Assembly (NCBI GenBank): GCA_041165405.1
Contig: JBEANL010000026.1
Location: 1-6,983, forward strand
Source: Methylopumilus sp009926035
GTDB lineage: Bacteria; Pseudomonadota; Gammaproteobacteria; Burkholderiales; Methylophilaceae
Direction of reading: 5' to 3'
Length of the DNA stretch: 6,983 bases
Part shown: positions 1 to 5,442 of the stretch, one piece after another
Position numbering within the stretch: position 1 is the first letter of the stretch
Layout of the letters: every line of letters begins with the position of its first letter
Notes under the pieces: model-generated
What the model saw: the letters and a program-made list of their open reading frames with translations, nothing else
Told to the model about the DNA's origin: nothing
Databases searched by the model: none
Position numbers and translations under genes: made by a program

Positions 1-555
1 AAAGAAGGCTTGCCTATTGTGACTGAACTTATGGATGCAAGACAACTTGATACCTTTATGAAATATAAAGTAGACGTGATTCAAATTGGTACTCGCAGTA
101 TGCAAAATTTTGAGCTTCTAAAAGAAGTAGGTAAAGTCAATGTGCCAGTGATTTTAAAGCGTGGGATGTCAGCAACGATTTCAGAATGGTTAATGGCTGC
201 AGAATATATTGCAGCAGGTGGCAATCATAATATTATCTTTTGCGAGCGTGGTATTCGAACTTTTGAAACTTACTATCGAAATGTGCTCGATGTCACATCG
301 ATTCCAGTTTTGAAGAAAGAAACGCATCTTCCTGTGATCGTAGATCCTTCTCACGCAGGTGGTAAAGCATGGATGGTGGCCGCTTTATCGAGAGCAGCTA
401 TTGCTGCAGGTGCTGATGGTCTTTTAGTTGAAATGCATCCTAATCCATGTGAGGCATGGTGTGATGCAGATCAAGCGATCAATCCTCAAGAACTTATTAC
501 GCTTATGGTAGAGCTAAGAGGTATTGCAAAGGTGATTGGCCGCGAGATTCTTTAA
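1..555 (+). CDS. 3-deoxy-7-phosphoheptulonate (DAHP) synthase, type I-beta, C-terminal part (5' end outside window)
   Basis: DAHP synthase condenses phosphoenolpyruvate with erythrose 4-phosphate, the first step of the shikimate pathway to Phe, Tyr and Trp, in the cytoplasm. The frame is open from base 1, so the 184 visible residues are the C-terminal part of the barrel and the true start lies upstream; the TTG at base 10 is an internal Leu. The sequence closely follows the Thermotoga/Bacillus-type enzyme from memory: TELMD near the left edge, then IQIGTRSMQNFELLKEVGK, LKRGM, CERGIRTFE, VDPSHAGG, VEMHP and a CDADQ segment. Expected metal ligands in the visible part are His118 (DPSH), Glu144 (VEMHP) and Asp155 (CDADQ), numbered from base 1. 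Any N-terminal ACT or FL regulatory domain would be outside the window, so feedback control cannot be judged. The KDO8P synthases are related, but the CERGIRTFE and DPSH context favours DAHP synthase. The gene ends in a hairpin just before the pqq leader and is probably a separate transcription unit. Confidence 0.93.
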   Translation, partial: KEGLPIVTELMDARQLDTFMKYKVDVIQIGTRSMQNFELLKEVGKVNVPVILKRGMSATISEWLMAAEYIAAGGNHNIIFCERGIRTFETYYRNVLDVTSIPVLKKETHLPVIVDPSHAGGKAWMVAALSRAAIAAGADGLLVEMHPNPCEAWCDADQAINPQELITLMVELRGIAKVIGREIL

Positions 556-584
556 AGAACTCATGGATTTCATGAGTTCTCTTT
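556..584 (+). terminator. Hairpin terminator after the DAHP synthase gene
   Basis: AGAACTCATG (556-565) and CATGAGTTCT (571-580) form a perfect 10-bp stem with a 5-base GATTT loop, beginning on the base after the TAA stop. Only a short CTTT follows, so as an intrinsic terminator it is imperfect. It may let some transcription through into the pqq genes or act mainly as an mRNA 3'-end stabiliser. The stem is directly visible; its function is inferred. Confidence 0.65.
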
Positions 585-598
585 AGCAAATTTCCACT

Positions 599-653
599 AT
601 GAGATTAGGTGTTTTTACCTCAGTATCATCCCATAATTAAATATTAATCTCAT
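599..653 (+). promoter_or_regulatory. 9-bp inverted repeat in the pqqB leader (operator or leader RNA structure)
   Basis: ATGAGATTA (599-607) and TAATCTCAT (645-653) are perfect reverse complements separated by 37 bases. The right arm ends four bases before the pqqB ribosome binding site (AGGA, 658-661). Inside the loop, GGT (608-610) and ACC (617-619) can form a small extra hairpin capped by GTTTTT. AT-rich, -10-like strings (TAATTA at 634-639, TATTAA at 642-647) lie between or on the arms. The element could be a DNA operator flanking a promoter or, if transcription starts upstream, an RNA stem in the leader. Which of these applies cannot be decided from sequence. Confidence 0.4.
613..647 (+). 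promoter_or_regulatory. Weak candidate promoter region of the pqqBCDE operon
   Basis: A promoter is expected here because a hairpin closes the gene upstream. The best strings are TTTTAC (613-618) as a poor -35, with TAATTA (634-639) or TATTAA (642-647) as -10, but the spacers are 15 and 23 bases, neither near the ideal 17. No single pair stands out. Transcription could also come partly from upstream read-through. Confidence 0.2.
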
Positions 654-665
654 CGACAGGATTTT

Positions 666-1583
666 ATGCATATACATGTATTAGGTGCAGGTGCAGGTGG
701 CGGATTTCCTCAGTGGAATTGTAATTGCCAAAATTGTGATGGCCTTAGAAAAGGAACCATTAAAGCTAAAAAACGCACACAATCATCCATATGCGTAAGT
801 TCGGATGGTATCCATTGGGTTCTTTTTAATACATCGCCTGATGTGTTGCAACAAATTCAAGATTTTCCTCCTCTTCAACCGGGCCGAGCTATTCGTGACA
901 GTGGTATTTCAGCCATTGTGCTTATTGATGCTCAAATCGATCACACCACAGGTTTATTGATGCTTCGTGAAGGCACACAAAAACGTGAGCTCTATTGCAC
1001 GGACATGGTGTATCAAGACCTTACGACAGGTAATCCGCTTTTAAATATTTTGGATCATTACTGTGGTATCAATCATCATGAAATTCCAACCGATGGTAAA
1101 ACTTCGTTTGAAATACCATTGATAGAAAATCTTACATTTACTGCAGTTGCACTAAAGAGTGCAGCGCCGCCTTATTCTCCGCATCGAAATAATCCACATC
1201 CAGGTGACACGATTGGCATGTTGATCGAAGACAAAAAAACACAAAAGCGATTATTTTACGCGCCAGGCCTAGGCGAGATTGAACCACACTTACCACCTTT
1301 ATTTGAAAAAGCAGATTGCATTATGGTAGATGGTACTTTTTGGACGAATACAGAAATGATCGATATGGGTTTAATGACTAAGAAAGCCCGGGATATTGGC
1401 CATAATCCTCAATCGGGTGAGGGTGGAATGATTGAAGTATTAGATCGTTATCCTCGCGCTAAAAAAGTGCTTATACATATTAATAATACAAACCCAATTT
1501 TGCGAGAAGACTCTAAAGAGCGTGCCATCTTAACTGAACATGGCATTGAAGTCGCATATGATGGAATGGATATTGTTTTATAA
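666..1583 (+). CDS. pqqB: PQQ biosynthesis protein PqqB
   Basis: PqqB has a metallo-beta-lactamase fold. Biochemical work on the family reports an iron-dependent hydroxylase acting on the tyrosine part of the processed Glu-Tyr crosslink from PqqA, before the PqqC step; older literature suggested a role in PQQ export. The 305 residues match the usual family length. The N-terminus carries the glycine-rich LGAGAGGGFPQWNC signature (residues 6-19), with Cys19, Cys21 and Cys24 as the likely structural zinc site. The usual HxHxDH motif of hydrolytic beta-lactamase-fold enzymes is replaced by DAQIDH (88-93), the expected PqqB variant, followed by TTGLL. Downstream are FYAPGLGE and VDGTFW. The ATG has an AGGA ribosome binding site (658-661), and the N-terminal motif leaves little room for another start. 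It is the first gene of the operon, 15 bp before pqqC. No frameshift or lost motif is visible. Confidence 0.97.
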   Translation: MHIHVLGAGAGGGFPQWNCNCQNCDGLRKGTIKAKKRTQSSICVSSDGIHWVLFNTSPDVLQQIQDFPPLQPGRAIRDSGISAIVLIDAQIDHTTGLLMLREGTQKRELYCTDMVYQDLTTGNPLLNILDHYCGINHHEIPTDGKTSFEIPLIENLTFTAVALKSAAPPYSPHRNNPHPGDTIGMLIEDKKTQKRLFYAPGLGEIEPHLPPLFEKADCIMVDGTFWTNTEMIDMGLMTKKARDIGHNPQSGEGGMIEVLDRYPRAKKVLIHINNTNPILREDSKERAILTEHGIEVAYDGMDIVL

Positions 1584-1598
1584 AAGGAATCGTTAGCT

Positions 1599-2333
1599 AT
1601 GGATAAAATTTGGACAAGATCAGAATTTGAAGAAAAGCTTCGTGAAAAGGGTCGGGGTTATCATATCTATCATCCCTTTCATGTAATGATGTATGAAGGA
1701 AAATTGACAAAAGAGCAGTTACAATGTTGGGTATTAAATCGTTTTTATTATCAAATTGGTATTCCACAAAAAGACGCGGCGATTCTATCTAACTGCCCTG
1801 ATAAAGAAGTAAGAAAACAATGGATTGTTCGTATTACAGATCATGATGGTGTTGATGGCGCTGAAGGTGGTATTGAGGCTTGGATCAAATTAGGTGAAGC
1901 GGTCGGCCTAACTAGAGAAGATGTGACATCACTAAAGCATGTGAGTCCAGGAGTTCGTTTCGCAGTCGATGCATATATTAATTTTGCAAGACAAAGACCA
2001 TGGCAAGAATCAGTTTGCTCATCACTCACAGAATTATTCGCACCACATATTCATCAGCAACGTATTAGTTCATGGCCAGAAGTATATCCTTGGATTAAAG
2101 AATCAGGCCTTTCTTATTTTAAAAAACGTTTAACAGAGGCAAGACGTGATGTAGAGCAAGGCTTATCTGTGACACTTGATTATTTTAGTCAGTCACGTGC
2201 GATGCAAGAGCGTGCTTTAGATATTCTTCAATTTAAACTTGATGTGCTATGGGTAATTGCAGATTCGATTATGCTCGCATCTTCTAATATTAAAGTCGAA
2301 GATCGTGATTACTTAAGACAACCAAGATACTAA
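1599..2333 (+). CDS. pqqC: Pyrroloquinoline-quinone synthase PqqC
   Basis: PqqC is a cofactorless oxidase that performs the last step of PQQ synthesis: ring closure and eight-electron oxidation of AHQQ using oxygen, in the cytoplasm. At 244 residues it is close to the roughly 250 of the Klebsiella enzyme, and is an all-helical, haem-oxygenase-like protein. The active-site residues known from Klebsiella (His84, Tyr128, His154, Tyr175, Arg179) all have counterparts here at a constant offset of two: His82 in TDHDG, Tyr126, His152 in ELFAPHIHQQR, Tyr173 and Arg177. This regular offset argues for an intact, active protein. Other signatures are RFYYQIGIPQKDAAILSN (residues 48-65) and the C-terminal LDVLWVIADSIMLA. 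AAGGA (1584-1588) provides the ribosome binding site. Some methylotrophs fuse PqqC to PqqD; here they are separate genes two bases apart. Confidence 0.97.
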   Translation: MDKIWTRSEFEEKLREKGRGYHIYHPFHVMMYEGKLTKEQLQCWVLNRFYYQIGIPQKDAAILSNCPDKEVRKQWIVRITDHDGVDGAEGGIEAWIKLGEAVGLTREDVTSLKHVSPGVRFAVDAYINFARQRPWQESVCSSLTELFAPHIHQQRISSWPEVYPWIKESGLSYFKKRLTEARRDVEQGLSVTLDYFSQSRAMQERALDILQFKLDVLWVIADSIMLASSNIKVEDRDYLRQPRY

Positions 2334-2335
2334 AA

Positions 2336-2614
2336 ATGACAATTGAGCAGAAAGATATATTCAAAATTGCAGCCCATCACCGATTTCAATGGGAAGAAGC
2401 GCAACAATCCCATGTCATTTTATTTCCTGAAGGTATGGTGAAGTTAAATGGAAGTGCAGGAGAGGTATTAAGTTTAGTTGACGGAAAAAACTCAGTCGAT
2501 CAAATAATCACTTCTTTAAAAGGAAAATTTAATGATGTGGAAGGTATTGAAAAAGATATTTTATCTATGATCCAATTTGCTTTAGATAAAGCGTGGATTG
2601 AGAAAGTTAATTAA
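2336..2614 (+). CDS. pqqD: PqqA-binding chaperone PqqD
   Basis: PqqD is a small peptide-binding protein, the founding example of the RiPP recognition element (RRE). It holds the PqqA precursor and delivers it to the radical-SAM enzyme PqqE. The 92 residues match the normal size. Diagnostic segments are HHRFQWEEAQQSHVILFPEG (residues 14-33), MVKLNGSAGEVLSLVDG (34-50), which carries the usual LN.SA..(I/V)L...DG pattern, and a winged-helix-like tail ending in DKAWIEKVN. The start lies two bases after the pqqC stop, with no Shine-Dalgarno-like string in the preceding bases, so translation probably depends on ribosomes finishing pqqC. It is followed 12 bp later by pqqE, its functional partner. Confidence 0.95.
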   Translation: MTIEQKDIFKIAAHHRFQWEEAQQSHVILFPEGMVKLNGSAGEVLSLVDGKNSVDQIITSLKGKFNDVEGIEKDILSMIQFALDKAWIEKVN

Positions 2615-2626
2615 GGGGACAATAAG

Positions 2627-3811
2627 ATGGCAACACAAAATAATGGTGTAGCAGCATCCGTCACACATACTCAGCCATTATGGTTATTGGCTGAAGTTAC
2701 CTATCGATGCCCACTTCATTGTGCATTTTGTTATAACCCTACCGATTACGACAAACATACGCAAAATGAATTGTCGACTGAACAATGGATTAACGTCTTA
2801 CGCGATGCAAGAAAATTAGGCGCACTTCAATTGGGTATTTCAGGTGGCGAGCCACTCCTTAGAGACGACATTGAAGAAATCGTGGTGGAGGCAAAAAAAT
2901 TAGGTTATTACAGTAATCTTATTACATCAGGTGTTGGCTTAACTGAAAAAAGAATTCAAGCCTTCAAAGAGGGTGGGTTAGATCATATTCAACTCTCCAT
3001 GCATGACATTACTGAAGAAATTAATAATTTCATTACCAACACAAAAACATTTGAGTTAAAGAAAAAAGTGGCTGCCATGATTAAGAGTCATGGTTATCCG
3101 ATGGTACTTAACGTTGTGATTCATCGCTATAACATTGGACATATCAAGGAAATATTAGATATGGCTGAAGCGCTAGGTGCTGATTATGTAGAGCTAGCTA
3201 ACACACAGTATTATGGATGGTCGCTTGTGAATCGCAATCAATTAATGCCTACTAAAGAGCAAATTGATTATGCAGAAAAAGTGACAAATGAATTTAGAGA
3301 AAAAATTGGCAATAAAATGAAAGTATTTTTTGTGGTGCCTGATTATTTCTCAGATCGCCCTAAGAAATGTATGAATGGCTGGGGTGAAGTCTTTATGATT
3401 GTCACTGCTAATGGCGATGTACTTCCTTGTCACTCAGCACGTGTGTTACCTAATATTGAATTTCCAAATGTACGCGATAAAGGACTTATGTGGGCTTGGC
3501 AAGATTCGCCAGCATTTAACCGATATCGTGGCGACAGTTGGATGAAGGAGCCTTGCAAAACTTGCCCTGAAAAAGAGAAAGACTTGGGTGGCTGTCGTTG
3601 CCAGGCTTTCCTTTTATCAGGTGATGCAGAAAGTGCTGATCCAGTATGCAGCATGTCACCTCATCATCATTTAATCGAAAAAGCGATTGAAGATGCTCAA
3701 AATCCAGTTCTTCAAGCGCAACCTATTCTTTTTAGAAATGATAAGAATTCTAAAAAAATTATTTCAGGTGAAGCCAAAGAGCTCGTTAAAGATTTCCACG
3801 CTACACCCTAA
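2627..3811 (+). CDS. pqqE: PqqA peptide cyclase PqqE (radical SAM, SPASM)
   Basis: PqqE uses S-adenosylmethionine and iron-sulfur clusters to make the carbon-carbon bond between Glu and Tyr of PqqA, the first committed chemistry of PQQ synthesis, with PqqD as partner. The radical-SAM motif CxxxCxxC is Cys28, Cys32 and Cys35 (RCPLHCAFCYNP), and the SAM-contacting ISGGEPLL follows. The C-terminal SPASM domain has seven cysteines at 248, 268, 310, 313, 323, 325 and 341, plus Asp319 in EKDLGGC. In the Methylorubrum enzyme an Asp at this place is reported to ligate an auxiliary cluster. All ligands are present, so the enzyme looks functional. The 394 residues fit the family, with a roughly 50-residue tail after the last cysteine. 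The strong AGGGGA site overlapping the end of pqqD, eight bases before the ATG, supports the start. It is the last recognisable pqq gene of the operon. Confidence 0.97.
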   Translation: MATQNNGVAASVTHTQPLWLLAEVTYRCPLHCAFCYNPTDYDKHTQNELSTEQWINVLRDARKLGALQLGISGGEPLLRDDIEEIVVEAKKLGYYSNLITSGVGLTEKRIQAFKEGGLDHIQLSMHDITEEINNFITNTKTFELKKKVAAMIKSHGYPMVLNVVIHRYNIGHIKEILDMAEALGADYVELANTQYYGWSLVNRNQLMPTKEQIDYAEKVTNEFREKIGNKMKVFFVVPDYFSDRPKKCMNGWGEVFMIVTANGDVLPCHSARVLPNIEFPNVRDKGLMWAWQDSPAFNRYRGDSWMKEPCKTCPEKEKDLGGCRCQAFLLSGDAESADPVCSMSPHHHLIEKAIEDAQNPVLQAQPILFRNDKNSKKIISGEAKELVKDFHATP

Positions 3812-3834
3812 GTTTTTTAGTTTCATCTTTCCTT

Positions 3835-3840
3835 TATAAT
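3835..3840 (+). promoter_or_regulatory. Consensus -10 box (TATAAT) for the MFS gene, probably leaderless
   Basis: A perfect TATAAT ends seven bases before the transporter ATG at 3848. With normal -10 to start-site spacing, transcription would begin at or within a base or two of the A of that ATG, giving a leaderless mRNA. No Shine-Dalgarno-like string lies between pqqE and the ATG, which fits. The weakness is the -35: only T-rich sequence (3812-3818) is found at 15-18 bases, with no TTG. The gene may also be read through from pqqE. Confidence 0.42.
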
Positions 3841-3847
3841 CTTAATT

Positions 3848-5023
3848 ATGATTTCATCTCATATGATGCGGGTATTTGTATTAGCGAGTTTGGCTGCATT
3901 AGCACCGTTTGCTATTGACACTTATTTGCCTGCGTTTCATGTTATGACAAATGATTTAGAAACAACACCTCATGCGATTCAGCAAAGCCTTACTTTTTAC
4001 TTATTTCCTTATGCATTGATGACTTTATTTCATGGTGCTATTTCTGATGCCATTGGTCGAATAGATACCATTAAAATAGGTTTAGGTATTTTTATACTAG
4101 GCTCACTATGCTCCGCTTTTGCGAATAACGTTGAAATGTTGTGGCTTGGTCGAATTTTGCAAGGTGTAGGTGGTGGAGCAGGGAATGTCGTTGCACGTGC
4201 TATGGTTCGCGATTTATTTCAAGGCCCTGAAGCGCAGCGTGTCATGGCCACTATACAAATGTTGTTCGGTATTGCACCTGCTGTAGCTCCAATGATTGGT
4301 GGTCTTTTATTAGGAATTCATTGGCATAGTATTTTTATATTCTTAGCATTTTATGCATTTGTTTCATTAATTGCTGCTATGAAATATTTACCTGAAACAA
4401 TGCCACAATCAAAACGCGTTTCTTTTTCTTTATCTGCAGTAACTAATCGCTATAAAACTATTTTTTCAGATAAAGAATTTTTGCTGCTTGTAATTGCACT
4501 TGGCGCAAACTTTTCAGGATTCTTTTTATATGTATTATCAAGCCCGATATTTATTGTTGACCATTTGGGGCTTACTGCAAATCAATTTGCTTACCTTTTT
4601 GTGCCAACTGTATCAGGAATGATTTTTGGTTCTTATTTATCAAAAAAAGCTGCTGGAAACTTATCGGACAAAAAAACAATTCAAATTGCCTACCTATGGA
4701 TGGGTTTAATAGCGACTCTTAATGTTCTTTTTTGTGCTTTTGTCAAAACTAATTTATTAATTAATATTGGATTTGTGGCTCTTTATAACATCGGTATGTC
4801 TTTGGCTATGCCTGTTTTATCCATTGCGGCACTTGATCGTTTTGAAAAAATCAGGGGGACAGCCTCTTCAGGACAAGCTTTTATTCAAATGTTGCTTTCA
4901 ACTATATCAGCGGGGCTAGTAGTACCGTTTCTCTGGTTCTCAACTTTTGGATTATCTTTAGGTATGTTTGGATATTTTATTCTGAGCATTTCAGTAATAT
5001 CTCAAAAAAAATGGAAGATGTAA
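3848..5023 (+). CDS. MFS transporter, Bcr/CflA-like drug:proton antiporter family
   Basis: The protein is an integral inner-membrane transporter of 391 residues, with hydrophobic segments consistent with 12 helices. Bcr/CflA features are DTYLPAF at the end of helix 1 (residues 24-30), IQQSLTFYLF before helix 2 (44-53), RILQGVGGGAGN in helix 4 (102-113, motif B), ARAMVRDLF (116-124) and GIAPAVAPMIGG in helix 5 (motif C of drug antiporters). The loop 2-3 motif is GAISDAIGRI (63-72), which departs from the usual GPLSDRFGRR. Family members export drugs or metabolites by proton antiport; the substrate here is unknown. Its place right after pqqE on the same strand makes export of PQQ or an intermediate conceivable, but nothing in the sequence shows it. 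Met6 or Met7 are alternative starts and also lack a ribosome binding site. The 3' end contains a run of eight A (5004-5011). Confidence 0.88.
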   Translation: MISSHMMRVFVLASLAALAPFAIDTYLPAFHVMTNDLETTPHAIQQSLTFYLFPYALMTLFHGAISDAIGRIDTIKIGLGIFILGSLCSAFANNVEMLWLGRILQGVGGGAGNVVARAMVRDLFQGPEAQRVMATIQMLFGIAPAVAPMIGGLLLGIHWHSIFIFLAFYAFVSLIAAMKYLPETMPQSKRVSFSLSAVTNRYKTIFSDKEFLLLVIALGANFSGFFLYVLSSPIFIVDHLGLTANQFAYLFVPTVSGMIFGSYLSKKAAGNLSDKKTIQIAYLWMGLIATLNVLFCAFVKTNLLINIGFVALYNIGMSLAMPVLSIAALDRFEKIRGTASSGQAFIQMLLSTISAGLVVPFLWFSTFGLSLGMFGYFILSISVISQKKWKM

Positions 5024-5057
5024 AAAACGTACTTCAAGATGTAGCTGAAAAAATTAA

Positions 5058-5381
5058 TTATTTGTCTAAAAGGCTTCTTTTATTAGGTTTTCCATTATAG
5101 GAATCTGCATCAGGCATAGGATCTTTCCTTGAAGAAATAACAGGCCAAATCTTAGACATCTCTGCATTAATCTGAATAAAATCTTGTTGATCTTCAGGAA
5201 CATCATCTTCCGCAAAAATTGCTTCTGCAGGACACTCTGCTACACATAAAGTGCAGTCGATACATTCATCAGGGTTAATCGCCAAGAAATTTGGACCTTC
5301 AACAAAACAATCAACAGGGCATACGTCTACACAGTCAGTATATTTACATTTAATACAGTTTTCGGTTACTACGTAAGTCAT
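5058..5381 (-). CDS. fdxA: 7Fe ferredoxin, [3Fe-4S][4Fe-4S], FdxA type
   Basis: The protein is a soluble electron carrier of 107 residues, nearly the length of Azotobacter ferredoxin I (106), and strongly similar to it from memory, including the opening TENCIKCKYTDCVDVCPVDC. By analogy, Cys9, Cys17 and Cys50 bind the [3Fe-4S] cluster, Cys21, Cys40, Cys43 and Cys46 bind the [4Fe-4S] cluster, and Cys25 is the free cysteine beside it. The C-terminal half (PEDQQDFIQINAEMSKIWP and the DPMPDAD segment) is the extension typical of FdxA and absent from small 2[4Fe-4S] ferredoxins. An AAAGGA site lies five bases before the ATG. It lies downstream of cysDN on the same strand but has a plausible promoter of its own, so a link with sulfur assimilation is only a possibility. 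Its stop is 34 bp from the converging MFS stop, with no strong terminator between. Confidence 0.95.
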   Translation of the reverse strand: MTYVVTENCIKCKYTDCVDVCPVDCFVEGPNFLAINPDECIDCTLCVAECPAEAIFAEDDVPEDQQDFIQINAEMSKIWPVISSRKDPMPDADSYNGKPNKRSLLDK

Positions 5382-5410
5382 ATCAGTCCTTTTGTTTCTT
5401 CAATATTGTT

Positions 5411-5439
5411 ATTTTAATCTATTTTTTTTCTTGATCCAA
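5411..5439 (-). promoter_or_regulatory. Candidate sigma-70 promoter of fdxA
   Basis: Read on the minus strand, TTGGAT (5434-5439) and TAAAAT (5411-5416) are separated by exactly 17 bases that include a run of eight A. Transcription would start near 5404, giving a leader of about 20 bases with the AAAGGA ribosome binding site. The -10 matches consensus at five of six positions and the -35 at three of six. It sits wholly in the 61-bp gap between cysN and fdxA. Confidence 0.5.
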
Positions 5440-5442
5440 TCA

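Noticed and set aside
563..586. Short frame MDFMSSL after the DAHP synthase as a possible pqqA
   Set aside because: It is seven codons long, lies in the terminator hairpin and lacks the E-x-x-x-Y motif.
1841..2029. 62-codon open frame on the minus strand inside pqqC
   Set aside because: It lies wholly antisense to a strongly conserved pqqC segment and resembles no protein; it is a shadow of the coding strand.
3430..3654. 74-codon open frame on the minus strand inside pqqE
   Set aside because: It is antisense to the SPASM cysteine region of pqqE and shows no recognisable features.
5028..5051. Possible bidirectional terminator between the MFS gene and fdxA
   Set aside because: The TTCA/TGAA pairing is only 4-5 bp with a bulge; A/T runs nearby are no better than expected in such AT-rich DNA.
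5401..5408. CAATATTG palindrome in the fdxA leader
   Set aside because: An 8-bp AT-rich palindrome is common by chance and nothing else marks it as an operator.
5421..5429. T8 tract on the plus strand as a terminator for the transporter
   Set aside because: It is about 400 bases past the transporter, has no stem in front of it, and is explained as the A-tract spacer of the fdxA promoter on the minus strand.
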